A stretch of 52,565 nt of DNA from Pyxidicoccus caerfyrddinensis (lineage in GTDB: Bacteria; Myxococcota; Myxococcia; Myxococcales; Myxococcaceae). How positions within the stretch are numbered: position 1 is the first letter of the stretch; each line of letters begins with the position of its first letter. The translations under genes were made by a program, and so were the position numbers. The stretch spans positions 1 to 52,565 of the forward strand of contig NZ_JAAIYA010000031.1 in the NCBI RefSeq assembly GCF_010894405.1. The letters are read 5' to 3'. The notes beneath the pieces are model-generated. The model was not told where the DNA came from, did no database searches, and saw only the letters and a list, made by a program, of their open reading frames with translations. Shown here piece after piece: positions 14,510-22,713 of the stretch.

Positions 14510-17089
14510 TCAGGGCGCGAACTTCCAGGGCACCGTGACCGCGGGCTGGAAGCAGTGCACGTTGGCGATGCTACCAGCCCCCAACTCCTGCACCACGCCC
14601 GCGCCATAGCCGCGCCCCTGGCACCACCGGCTCACCTCCAGCTTGGAGTCCGCGGAGGTGAAGTTGCCCGCGTTGGACGCGGGCCCGAGCTGGTCCTTGG
14701 GCACGTCCTGGATGAGGCCCGCGTTGAAGCAGGCCACCCACGGCCGCGTGGTCGTCTCGAAAATCTGTCCCGTCGTCCAACCCAGGCCATTGCACCAGCG
14801 GTGCACGGCAGCGGAGCAGTCGAAGCTCTGCGCCACGCGCTCGTCTGTGCAGCCCGCGTGACGGCGCGCCAGCTCCTCGAAGGTGACGGCGAGGCTCTGG
14901 TGCTGGATGGGCGCGCACGCCACGCTCACATCCGTGGTCGTGGCACCGGCCGGCACGCCCAGGAGGGAGATGGGCGGACGGTTGCCGATGAGCTGCTGAA
15001 TCGTCTCGTACACGTTGGTGCTGGTGGCCAGCGCATCATTCGCCCCGCGCTGCGCGCAGACGCGGTGCATGGCCGACGCGCACGCCTGTGTCCCCAGCGC
15101 CGAATACGCATTGCAGCTCGGCTGCTGCTGATTCATGCCGAACTGGCCGCCGGTGGGCGACACCTGGATGGCGTCGTCCTTACAGTCAGAGCCGTACGTC
15201 GTCAGACACACGCTGCGGTTGGAGCGCGCGTGCGTGAAGAAGCGGACCTCGTCGATGGCGCCTCGGAACGAGCCCTCGCCGTTGGTGGGGCAGGCCTGCG
15301 TGTTCATCACGTTGCCCGCACCGATAGCCAGCGAGCCCGTACCCAGCCGGAACGAGCCGGTGACGACGGGCAGCGCGCGCCCCGTGGATACGCCGTTGAG
15401 GTACTCGTTGAACTGCCCGGTGACGCCGTCCCACGTATAGGCGAGCTGGCTCCACACGCCCACAGGAAGCGCGGGGCTCCGGCCCAGCCGCACGCGCTGG
15501 CCGTTGAGCTGGAAGGACATCTGCACCGTGTTGTCCACCTCGTAGATGAGGTCCAGCCCACCCGACTTCGCCAGGAGGTAGCGATAGGGATTGCCCGTGC
15601 AGCCCTGGTTGATGGCCGCATCCGGACGGATGGCGAGCTGCACGGTGAAGCCGCGCACGTAGGCGCCCACGCCGGGCACCGTGCCATTCGGGTCCGTGAG
15701 GTTCACCGTGACGGCGCCGCCGCCCGGAAGGACGAGCGCCTTGCCCTTGCCCTGCGGCTCCCACACCGAGCCCGACGCCGGCTGCGTCACCGCGTTGCTC
15801 GGAGAAATCTGCGCCGTGCCCGTCAGCGTGCCCGTGTTGAAGCGGCCGGACAGGTCCGGCGTGCGCGCCAGGTCATACGCTCCCGCCCGCGTGACGAGCT
15901 CGTTCATGGGCAGGTAGAGCAGGTGGTAGGGGTCGCTCAGGTCTCCGAGGTCCACCTCGTTGTAGTCCGCCGTGTTGCTGCCGAAGAGCGCGAGCACGTC
16001 GTGCGTCTTGGTGACGGGCAGGTAGCGCGTCTCGTTGCTGGAGCCCGGCGGGAAGTTCTGCGCGGGGCTGCGCTCCTGCTCGAAGTTCCACATCGGACCC
16101 GAGTAGAAGAGGTGCGCGATGTCGAGCCGGTCCGTATTGAGGCTTCCGTCGATGTGGTACGCCGTCCAGCCCGTGTCCGCGCCAATCAGGCTCATCGCCT
16201 CGCGGCGCGCGCCGTCGGTGTAGACCACGGCGGCATAGAGGACGTTGCGTCCCTCGTGGTCCACCCAGGCATAGGCGCCGCGAACGTAGGCCCCCGCGCC
16301 GTAGGCCTCGCCGGTGGCGGCCTTCAGCGGCTGCCACGCGAGCGGGTAGCGCTTTACGCCCGCGTTGGTGTCGCTGTACATCGCCGACAGCGGGCGCGGG
16401 TTGCTCCAGCCGGACGCAGCGCACGGCGTGGCGTTGTACGTGTACATCAGGTGGTCGATGGCGCCGTCGTTGTTCGGTCCGCCCTGGTAGATGAGCAGGC
16501 GGCCGTCGGAGGTCATCGTCGGCTCGATGCCGCGAATCCTCGCGCCGGTGGTCGTCGTCAGCTCCTCCAGGTTGCCGGTGGTGAACGACGAGATGTCCGC
16601 CTGCGCCGTGAACGGCAGCGACACGCGCAGGTCCACGGGCCGGCGGCGGAACACGTTGTCGCCGTTGAACATCCGCGAGTCGAAGACGTACGGCTGATAC
16701 ACCGCGAGCCCGCCGGACAGCGTGTACGGCTGGGCCGGGTTGGTGAAGCAGAACGCCAGCGCATTCTCTCCGTTCGTCACGTTGACGGTGCGCCCGGCGG
16801 AGAAGGCACTGTCGAAGCCGGGGCGGCCCTGCGCGTCGTACGTCACGGCCTCGGGACGGAACACGCGTGCCAGCCAGGTGGTCGTCGTCGTCGCGTGGTC
16901 CTCGCGGATGTTGCCCACGAAGATGCGCCCATCAATCGTGGAGGAATGGCCGTTGGCGCCGAAGGGCGTGCGGATGCGCGTGTTCACCAGCGAGGGACGT
17001 CCGGCTGCGGTGGCCTCCAGAGACGCGAGGGACAGTGCGAGCAGCGCCGCGGAGAGCAGCGCGCGCGGTGACGGGGCACGTCGGGCCAT
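14510..17089 (-). CDS. Secreted LamG (concanavalin A-like) domain protein with Cys-rich C-terminal repeats
   Basis: The protein has 859 residues with an N-terminal signal peptide (RALLSAALLALSLASLEATA). The ATG at 17089 has AAAGGAG 7 nt upstream, which decides it against longer readings. Residues ~30-400 form a beta-rich region, possibly propeller-like, with repeated YxxGxxxxDG-type loops. Residues ~430-610 are a LamG/laminin G-like jelly roll (YVRGFTVQLAIRPDAAINQG, SQLAYTWDGVTGQFNEYLNG, GAIDEVRFF). The last ~220 residues carry about three related Cys/Trp modules, for example VHRWCNGLGWTTGQIFE and VSRWCQGRGYGAGVVQE. Such modules usually bind surface polysaccharide or protein; the ligand is unknown. 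It reads in the same direction as the AAA+ cassette, but a hairpin separates them. Confidence 0.78.
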   Translation of the reverse strand: MARRAPSPRALLSAALLALSLASLEATAAGRPSLVNTRIRTPFGANGHSSTIDGRIFVGNIREDHATTTTTWLARVFRPEAVTYDAQGRPGFDSAFSAGRTVNVTNGENALAFCFTNPAQPYTLSGGLAVYQPYVFDSRMFNGDNVFRRRPVDLRVSLPFTAQADISSFTTGNLEELTTTTGARIRGIEPTMTSDGRLLIYQGGPNNDGAIDHLMYTYNATPCAASGWSNPRPLSAMYSDTNAGVKRYPLAWQPLKAATGEAYGAGAYVRGAYAWVDHEGRNVLYAAVVYTDGARREAMSLIGADTGWTAYHIDGSLNTDRLDIAHLFYSGPMWNFEQERSPAQNFPPGSSNETRYLPVTKTHDVLALFGSNTADYNEVDLGDLSDPYHLLYLPMNELVTRAGAYDLARTPDLSGRFNTGTLTGTAQISPSNAVTQPASGSVWEPQGKGKALVLPGGGAVTVNLTDPNGTVPGVGAYVRGFTVQLAIRPDAAINQGCTGNPYRYLLAKSGGLDLIYEVDNTVQMSFQLNGQRVRLGRSPALPVGVWSQLAYTWDGVTGQFNEYLNGVSTGRALPVVTGSFRLGTGSLAIGAGNVMNTQACPTNGEGSFRGAIDEVRFFTHARSNRSVCLTTYGSDCKDDAIQVSPTGGQFGMNQQQPSCNAYSALGTQACASAMHRVCAQRGANDALATSTNVYETIQQLIGNRPPISLLGVPAGATTTDVSVACAPIQHQSLAVTFEELARRHAGCTDERVAQSFDCSAAVHRWCNGLGWTTGQIFETTTRPWVACFNAGLIQDVPKDQLGPASNAGNFTSADSKLEVSRWCQGRGYGAGVVQELGAGSIANVHCFQPAVTVPWKFAP

Positions 17090-17152
17090 GATGGCTCCTT
17101 TCGGGGAATGCCATGTATACTTGAATTGACCGGTTAGGGCCGAGCACCTCCG

Positions 17153-17181
17153 TTGACAACGCAGCGAGCGGCAGGCATCGT
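17153..17181 (+). promoter_or_regulatory. Candidate promoter of the sulfate-uptake operon leader
   Basis: A perfect -35 (TTGACA, 17153-17158) is followed after 17 bp by CATCGT (17176-17181), a weak -10 sharing three positions with TATAAT. Transcription would start near 17188, only a few nucleotides before the leader ATG at 17193, giving a nearly leaderless message. Confidence 0.45.
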
Positions 17182-17192
17182 GCCGTTCGCTC

Positions 17193-17267
17193 ATGACCCT
17201 CGCGCCCGTCACCGCTTGTTGCTGCTGTGAAGCACCTGCGGTGGGCGCCTGTTCGCCAGTGGCCTGA
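17193..17267 (+). CDS. Poly-cysteine leader peptide (24 aa) of the sulfate-uptake operon
   Basis: ATG at 17193 opens a 24-codon frame ending at TGA 17265-17267. Codons 9-12 (17217-17228) are TGT TGC TGC TGT, four consecutive cysteines, and a fifth Cys is codon 20. No good Shine-Dalgarno is present, but the predicted start of transcription is only ~5 nt upstream, so leaderless or near-leaderless initiation is plausible. It precedes a terminator hairpin and a sulfate-import operon, the expected design of a cysteine-responsive attenuator. Poly-cysteine leader peptides that regulate sulfur genes are known from mycobacteria; assigning that role here is inference from position and codon content. 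Confidence 0.65.
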   Translation: MTLAPVTACCCCEAPAVGACSPVA

Positions 17268-17328
17268 AGAGCCCTGGTAGAGCCGGTCCGGAAAAGCCCA
17301 CTGCCCGCGAGGGAGTGGGCTTTTGAGT
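17238..17328 (+). terminator. Transcription attenuator: terminator and competing antiterminator
   Basis: Terminator: AAAAGCCCACT (17292-17302) and AGTGGGCTTTT (17314-17324) form a perfect 11-bp stem with an 11-nt loop, ending in T residues. Antiterminator: GCGGTGGGC (17238-17246), inside the leader reading frame just after the Cys run, can pair with GCCCACTGC (17296-17304), 9 bp with one G-U, which sequesters the left arm of the terminator. A ribosome stalled on the Cys codons leaves 17238-17246 free, so read-through is expected. A ribosome that reaches the stop at 17265 covers it, so termination is expected. The hairpin stands upstream of the first structural gene, so it cannot be the end of a preceding plus-strand gene. 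Confidence 0.7.
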
Positions 17329-17388
17329 TTCAGGACCCGGACCTGGCCCATCCCATCGCGTCCTCTCGATTCACAACCGAGGTCACGT

Positions 17389-18756
17389 ATGGAAGGTGCA
17401 GCAGGTCGTTCCCTCATCCTTGGCATGGGGCTGTTGCTGGCCCCGCTCGCGGGCGCCCAGACAGCCGCGCCTGAAGCCACGCCCGTTCAGCCCGCTTCCT
17501 CCGCCGCGCCCGCGGAGCCCGCGCCTCCCGCGCCGGCTGCCCAGCCCGCGGCGCCTGCCCAGCCCGCTCAGCCCGAGGTCATCATCAAGGCCTCGTCGGA
17601 GGGCTTCTCCTTCTCGTCACCGGACAAGTCGTTCCTCATCAAGCTGCGCGGCTACATCCATGCGGACACTCGCATGTTCGCGAGCGACGCGGACCGTCCC
17701 GGCTCGAGCACCTTCCTGGTTCGCCGGGCCCGACCCCTCGTGGAGGGGACGCTCTACGGCGTCTTCGACTTCCGCCTCCTGACGGACTTCGCGGCGGGAG
17801 CTCCCGCGCTGTGGGATGCCTACCTGGAGTTCCGGCCGCGCAAGGAATTGCGGCTGCGCGCGGGCAAGTTCAAGCCGGCGGTGGGCCTGGAGCGGCTCCA
17901 GTCCGCGACGAACACCATCTTCCTCGAGCGTGCGCTGCCCACGGACCTGGTGCCCAACCGGGACATCGGGCTCCAGGTCCACGGTGAGCTGGCGGGTGGG
18001 GCGCTGACGTACGCGCTGGGGGCCTTCAACGGCACGGCCGACGGCGCCAGCACCGACACCAACCTCGACGACAGCTTCGATCTCGCGGCGCGCGTGTTCG
18101 CCCAGCCCTTCAAGGCCGGTGGCCCGAGTCCTCTGTCGGGCCTGGGCCTGGGCGTCGCCGCGACGAATGGCCAGGAGTTCGGCTCGGCCACCTCCACGGG
18201 CCTGACGGTGCTGCGCACCACGGGCCAGCAGACCTTCTTCAGCTACCGGACGGGCGCCACCGCGGCGGAGACCGTCATCGCCAGTGGCAACCACTTCCGC
18301 TTCACGCCCCAGGGCTACTTCTACGCGGGGCCGCTCGGGGTGCTCGCCGAGTACGTCAGCTCCGCGCAGGAGGTGAGCCGGGGCCCGGAGCACGCCCGCC
18401 TCCGTCACACGGCGTGGCAGGCCACCGCGTCCTTCGTCCTCTTCGGCGGTGACGCGTCCTACGAGGGCGTGCGCCCGCGCAACCCCTTCAAGTCGTCCGG
18501 AGAAGGGTGGGGCGCGGTGGAGCTCGCGGGCCGCTACTCCGAGCTGCACGTGGACCCGGACGCCTTCCCCATCTACGCCGACCCGGTCCGCTCCGCCCAC
18601 GACGCCGCGGACTGGGGCGTGGGTGCGAACTGGTATCTCAACTCCAACGTGCGCGTCGCCGCCAACTTCGACCACACCACCTTCGAGGGCGGCGCCGCCG
18701 AGGGCGACCGCACCGCCGAGTCCATCTTCATCTCCCGCTTCCAGGTCAGCTGGTGA
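17389..18756 (+). CDS. OprP/OprO-type porin, first gene of the sulfate-uptake operon
   Basis: The protein has 455 residues. The ATG at 17389 is preceded by GAGG at 6 nt and starts a signal peptide (SLILGMGLLLAPLAGAQ), followed by a Pro/Ala-rich linker (~25-65). The rest resembles phosphate-selective porins O/P: LIKLRGYIHADTRMF at the barrel start, FLVRRARPLVEGTLYGVFDF, the conserved LRAGKFKPAVGLERLQS, and a C-terminal strand ending in aromatic Trp (SRFQVSW), as in BamA substrates. The stop is 14 nt before the next ATG, so the genes are co-translated. Its place at the head of a sulfate ABC transporter operon suggests it admits sulfate or thiosulfate rather than phosphate; that is inference. 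Confidence 0.85.
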   Translation: MEGAAGRSLILGMGLLLAPLAGAQTAAPEATPVQPASSAAPAEPAPPAPAAQPAAPAQPAQPEVIIKASSEGFSFSSPDKSFLIKLRGYIHADTRMFASDADRPGSSTFLVRRARPLVEGTLYGVFDFRLLTDFAAGAPALWDAYLEFRPRKELRLRAGKFKPAVGLERLQSATNTIFLERALPTDLVPNRDIGLQVHGELAGGALTYALGAFNGTADGASTDTNLDDSFDLAARVFAQPFKAGGPSPLSGLGLGVAATNGQEFGSATSTGLTVLRTTGQQTFFSYRTGATAAETVIASGNHFRFTPQGYFYAGPLGVLAEYVSSAQEVSRGPEHARLRHTAWQATASFVLFGGDASYEGVRPRNPFKSSGEGWGAVELAGRYSELHVDPDAFPIYADPVRSAHDAADWGVGANWYLNSNVRVAANFDHTTFEGGAAEGDRTAESIFISRFQVSW

Positions 18757-18770
18757 AAGGCTCCCGCTCC

Positions 18771-19811
18771 ATGCGCACCCAGATTTTGCTTCCCCTGTTC
18801 CTCGCGCTCTCCCTGGCGGGTTGCTCCAAGTCGAGCAGTGACGCGTCCGCGCCCTCGAAGGGCACCGAGGACGTCACCCTGCTCAACGTCTCGTATGACC
18901 CGACGCGCGAGCTGTACGCGGACTTCAACGCCGCGTTCGCGAAGCAGTGGGAGGCGAAGCACGGGCAGAAGGTCACCATCAAGCAGTCCCACGGCGGCTC
19001 CGGCAAGCAGGCGCGGGCCGTCATCGACGGGCTGGATGCGGACGTCGTCACGCTGGCGCTCGCGTACGACGTGGACATGCTCCACGACAAGGCCCAGCTC
19101 ATCCCCCAGAACTGGCAGACGCGACTGCTGGACAACAGCGCTCCGTACACATCCACCATCGTCTTCGTGGTCCGCAAGGGCAACCCCAAGGGCATCAAGG
19201 ACTGGGAGGACCTCGTGAAGGAGGGCGTCTCCGTCATCACCCCCAACCCGAAGACGTCCGGCGGCGCGCGGTGGAACTACCTGGCGGCGTGGGGCTACGC
19301 GCTGCGCAAGCAGGGTGGCAGCGAGGCCACCGCGCAGGCCTTCATCGAGAAGCTGTTCCGCAACGTCCCCGTGCTGGACTCGGGCGCGCGCGGCTCCACC
19401 ACCACCTTCGCCGAGCGTGGTCTGGGTGACGTGCTCATCGCCTGGGAGAACGAGGCCTTCCTGCTCACGAAGGAAGTGGGCAAGGACAAATTCGAAATCG
19501 TCGTCCCGTCGGTGAGCATCCTCGCGGAGCCGCCCGTCACCGTGGTGGACAAGAACGTGGACAAGCGCGGCACCCGCGCCGTTGCCGAGGCGTATCTCCA
19601 GTACCTCTACTCGGACGAGGGCCAGGAGCTGGCCGCGAAGCACTACTACCGGCCCCGCTCGCAGGCCGTGGCCGCGAAGCACGCCGCGCTCTTCCCGAAG
19701 GTGAGCCTCTTCACCATCGCCGACGTCTTCGGCGGCTGGAAGAAGGCGCAGGCCGCGCACTTCGACGACGGCGGCGTGTTCGACCGCATCTACGTCCCCC
19801 AGGCCCGCTGA
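18771..19811 (+). CDS. Sulfate/thiosulfate ABC transporter substrate-binding lipoprotein
   Basis: The protein has 346 residues. A lipobox (LSLAGC) ends the signal sequence, so the protein is probably lipid-anchored rather than free in the periplasm. Family motifs are all present: LLNVSYDPTRELYADFNAAF, SHGGSGKQARAVIDGLDADV, LALAYDVDM, NPKTSGGARWNYLAAWGYAL, DSGARGSTTTF and GDVLIAWENEA. These form the sulfate-binding cleft in Sbp/CysP proteins. The ATG at 18771 (AAAGG 10 nt upstream) is preferred, although an in-frame GTG at 18753 overlaps the porin stop. It delivers sulfate or thiosulfate to the CysT/CysW permeases encoded next. Confidence 0.95.
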   Translation: MRTQILLPLFLALSLAGCSKSSSDASAPSKGTEDVTLLNVSYDPTRELYADFNAAFAKQWEAKHGQKVTIKQSHGGSGKQARAVIDGLDADVVTLALAYDVDMLHDKAQLIPQNWQTRLLDNSAPYTSTIVFVVRKGNPKGIKDWEDLVKEGVSVITPNPKTSGGARWNYLAAWGYALRKQGGSEATAQAFIEKLFRNVPVLDSGARGSTTTFAERGLGDVLIAWENEAFLLTKEVGKDKFEIVVPSVSILAEPPVTVVDKNVDKRGTRAVAEAYLQYLYSDEGQELAAKHYYRPRSQAVAAKHAALFPKVSLFTIADVFGGWKKAQAAHFDDGGVFDRIYVPQAR

Positions 19812-19826
19812 GAGGGCGCCCGCACC

Positions 19827-20669
19827 ATGGCCGTGTCCTCCCGACGCCGCGTCCTCCCAGGCTTCAGGCTGTCTCTGGGCTTCAGCTGGTTCTATCTGGG
19901 GCTCCTCGTCCTGCTGCCGCTGTCCGGCCTGTTCCTGCGGACCTTCACGCTCACCTGGGCGCAGTTCTGGGAGACGGTGACGTCCGCGCGGGCGCTCGCG
20001 GCGTACCAGCTCACCTTCGGGGCGTCGCTCGCCGCGGCCCTGGCCAACGTCGTCTTCGGACTGCTGGTGGCCTGGGTGCTGGTGCGCTACCGCTTCCCGG
20101 GGAGGGATTTGGTGGAGGCGCTGGTGGACCTGCCCTTCGCGCTGCCCACCGCGGTGGCGGGGCTGACGCTGACGACGTTGTTCTCCGCCAACGGCTGGTA
20201 TGGCCGACACCTGGAGGCGCTGGGCCTCAAGGTGGCGTACACGTCGCTCGGCGTCGCGGTGGCGCTCACCTTCATCGGGCTGCCCTTCGTCGTGCGCACG
20301 GTGCAGCCGGTGCTGGAGGACATCGACGTGGACGTGGAGGAGGCCGCGGCGACGCTGGGCGCGACGCCGTGGCAGACCTTCGCGCGCGTCCTCTTCCCGG
20401 GCATCCTTCCCGCGCTGCTCAGCGGCTTCACGCTCGCGTTCGCCCGGGCGCTGGGCGAGTACGGCTCGGTCGTCTTCATCTCCGGCAACATGCCGCTGCG
20501 GACTGAAATCGTCCCGCTGCTCATCATCACCAAGCTGGAGCAGTACGACTACGCGGGCGCGACGGCCATCGCCGTCGTCATGCTGACGGCGTCGTTCCTG
20601 TTGCTGCTGGCCGTCAACCTGCTCCACCGCTGGAGCCACCGCCGGCTGGAAGCCCGGTCCGGACACTGA
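19827..20669 (+). CDS. cysT: Sulfate ABC transporter permease CysT
   Basis: The protein has 280 residues with about six hydrophobic helices, starting with FYLGLLVLLPLSGLFLRTF. The cytoplasmic EAA loop that docks the ATPase reads EEAAATLGATPWQTFARVLF. Characteristic CysT text includes DLPFALPTAVAGLTL and FARALGEYGSVVFISGNMP. It starts 15 nt after the binding-protein stop and 6 nt before the next start, within the operon. With CysW it forms the heterodimeric inner-membrane channel. Confidence 0.95.
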   Translation: MAVSSRRRVLPGFRLSLGFSWFYLGLLVLLPLSGLFLRTFTLTWAQFWETVTSARALAAYQLTFGASLAAALANVVFGLLVAWVLVRYRFPGRDLVEALVDLPFALPTAVAGLTLTTLFSANGWYGRHLEALGLKVAYTSLGVAVALTFIGLPFVVRTVQPVLEDIDVDVEEAAATLGATPWQTFARVLFPGILPALLSGFTLAFARALGEYGSVVFISGNMPLRTEIVPLLIITKLEQYDYAGATAIAVVMLTASFLLLLAVNLLHRWSHRRLEARSGH

Positions 20670-20675
20670 GCCGCC

Positions 20676-21524
20676 ATGCACCCCTCCACCCTCGTCCTCC
20701 GGCGGCGGACCCGGACCCTTGGCGGGCCGGCGGTCATCCGCTGGACGCTCATCGGGCTGGCGCTGCTGTTCCTCGGCGTCTTCCTCGTCGTCCCGCTGGT
20801 GGCCGTCTTCACCTTCGCGTTCCAGAAGGGCTGGGAGGCCTACGCCGCGGCCATCAGCCACCCGGAGGCGCTGTCGGCCATGCGCCTGACGCTGACGGCG
20901 GCGGCCATCGCCGTGCCCCTCAACCTCGTCTTCGGAGTGGCCGCCGCGTGGCTCATCGCCCGGTTCCGCTTCCCCGGGCGCTCGCTGCTCATCACCCTCA
21001 TCGACCTGCCCTTCAGCGTGTCGCCGGTCATCGCGGGGCTCATCTTCGTGCTGATGTTCGGGCGACAGGGCTGGCTGGGCCCATGGCTGGCGGAGCACGA
21101 CCTGCACGTCATCTTCGCGGTGCCCGGCATCGTGCTGGCCACCGTCTTCATCACGTTCCCCTTCGTCGCGCGCGAGGTGCTGCCGGTGATGCAGGCCCAG
21201 GGCAGCGACGAGGAGGAGGCGGCGCTGACGCTGGGCGCGAGCGGCTGGCGGATGTTCTGGCGTGTCACGCTGCCCAAGGTGAAGTGGGGCGTCATCTACG
21301 GCGTCATCCTCTGCAACGCGCGGGCGATGGGCGAGTTCGGCGCCGTGTCGGTGGTGTCCGGGCACGTGCGCGGCGTCACCACGACGCTGCCGCTGCACGC
21401 GGAGATTCTCTACAACGAGTATGACTTCGTCGGTGCCTTCGCCGTGGCCTCGTTGCTGACACTGCTCGCGCTCGTCACGCTGGTGGTCAAGAAATACGTG
21501 GAGTGGAGGAGTGTGGCGTCATGA
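20676..21524 (+). CDS. cysW: Sulfate ABC transporter permease CysW
   Basis: The protein has 282 residues with about six membrane helices (LIGLALLFLGVFLVVPLVAV, then IAVPLNLVFGVAAAWLIARF). The EAA loop reads EEEAALTLGASGWRMFWRVTLP. The family segment NARAMGEFGAVSVVSGHVRG is conserved. Its stop codon overlaps the start of cysA (ATGA), so the two are translationally coupled. It pairs with CysT to form the translocation pore. Confidence 0.95.
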   Translation: MHPSTLVLRRRTRTLGGPAVIRWTLIGLALLFLGVFLVVPLVAVFTFAFQKGWEAYAAAISHPEALSAMRLTLTAAAIAVPLNLVFGVAAAWLIARFRFPGRSLLITLIDLPFSVSPVIAGLIFVLMFGRQGWLGPWLAEHDLHVIFAVPGIVLATVFITFPFVAREVLPVMQAQGSDEEEAALTLGASGWRMFWRVTLPKVKWGVIYGVILCNARAMGEFGAVSVVSGHVRGVTTTLPLHAEILYNEYDFVGAFAVASLLTLLALVTLVVKKYVEWRSVAS

Positions 21525-22588
21525 GCATCATCGTCGAGCAGGTCACCCGGCGCTTCACCGAGAAGGGGACTCCGGCCGTCGCGGACGTCTCCTTCCAGGC
21601 GCCCGCGGGCGCCATCACCTCGCTGCTGGGGCCGTCGGGCGCGGGCAAGTCCACGCTGCTGCGGCTCGTGGCCGGGCTGGAGGTGCCAGACGCGGGTCGC
21701 ATCCACATCGACGGCGTGGACTGTACGTCCATGCCCGTGCAGCAGCGCGGCGTGGGCGTCGTGTTCCAGAGCTATGCCCTGTTCCGGCACATGACGGTGC
21801 GGGAGAACGTCGCCTTCGGACTGGAGGTGCGGGGCACGCCGCGCGCGGAGACGGCCGCGCGGGTGGACGAGATGCTGCGCCTGGTACAACTGGAGGACCT
21901 GGGCAGCCGCTTCCCTGGACAGCTCTCCGGCGGGCAGCGGCAGCGCGTGGCCTTCGCGCGCGCGCTGGCCATCCGTCCCCGCGTGCTGCTGTTGGACGAG
22001 CCCTTCGGCGCGCTCGACACACGGGTGCGCGAGGAATTGCGCGAGTGGCTGCATGACCTGCACACGCGCACGGGCCTCACCACGCTGCTGGTGACACATG
22101 ACCAGCAGGAGGCGCTGGAGATTTCGCAGCACGTCGTGGTGATGAGCGAGGGCCGGGTGGCGCAGGCGGGCTCGCCGGAGGACGTCTACAGCCGGCCCGC
22201 GTCGCCCTTCGTGGCCTCCTTCATCGGCGGGGCCAGCGTGCTGCGCGGGCAGGTGCGCTCGGGCCGGGTGGCCATGGGCTCGCTGTCGGTGGACGTGCCG
22301 GCGGCGGCGCGCGAGGGCGAGTCCGTCCAGGCCTTCGTTCGGCCTCACGACATCAAGCTGGTGAAGTCACCGGTGGGCGCGGTGAACGGGCACGCGGCCA
22401 CCGGCCGGGTGGAGCGCTTCAAGCCCGTGGGCGGTTACGTGAAGGTGCTCCTGCGCCTGCCCACCGGGGACGAAGTCACAGTGGAGGTGCCGCGCTCGGA
22501 GTTCGACGCGCTGGGGGTGGCCGAGGGCGACGCGGTGCGCGCGGATGTCCGGTCCGCGACTGTCTTTCTCGGCGACTACGCCATCTGA
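21521..22588 (+). CDS. cysA: Sulfate ABC transporter ATP-binding protein CysA
   Basis: The protein has 355 residues when started at the ATG at 21521, which overlaps the cysW stop. Walker A is GPSGAGKST, the Q-loop lies in VVFQSYALFRHMTV, the signature is LSGGQRQRVAFARAL, Walker B is VLLLDEPFGALD, and the H-loop is in VTHDQQEA. A C-terminal regulatory (TOBE-like) domain follows (~240-355), including VQAFVRPHDIKL. It is the last gene of the operon and energises sulfate import. The next gene starts 125 bp downstream and encodes an unrelated GH16 enzyme. Confidence 0.96.
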   Translation: MSIIVEQVTRRFTEKGTPAVADVSFQAPAGAITSLLGPSGAGKSTLLRLVAGLEVPDAGRIHIDGVDCTSMPVQQRGVGVVFQSYALFRHMTVRENVAFGLEVRGTPRAETAARVDEMLRLVQLEDLGSRFPGQLSGGQRQRVAFARALAIRPRVLLLDEPFGALDTRVREELREWLHDLHTRTGLTTLLVTHDQQEALEISQHVVVMSEGRVAQAGSPEDVYSRPASPFVASFIGGASVLRGQVRSGRVAMGSLSVDVPAAAREGESVQAFVRPHDIKLVKSPVGAVNGHAATGRVERFKPVGGYVKVLLRLPTGDEVTVEVPRSEFDALGVAEGDAVRADVRSATVFLGDYAI

Positions 22589-22713
22589 GACCGAGCCAGG
22601 GACGGCCAGAAAAGCCCGGACTTTCTCCATTCATCGAAAAAAGTGTTTTAGCATGCGGTCCCGGCGAGTAAGTCCAGGGTGGATGTCCTGGGCTTCCCTT
22701 CCCGGAGAGTGAC

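Noticed and set aside
14492..17071. An 859-codon plus-strand open frame antisense to the LamG gene
   Set aside because: It is Arg/His/Val-rich with no recognisable motif, the usual mirror of a GC-rich gene on the opposite strand; the minus-strand frame has a signal peptide, a strong ribosome binding site and a LamG domain.
17292..17324. Ordinary terminator of an upstream plus-strand gene
   Set aside because: No plus-strand gene ends upstream; the neighbouring LamG gene is read away from it on the minus strand. It is therefore interpreted as an attenuator.
17190..17330. SAM or other riboswitch in front of the sulfate operon
   Set aside because: No conserved riboswitch core was recognised; the poly-Cys frame with exclusive helices explains the terminator better.
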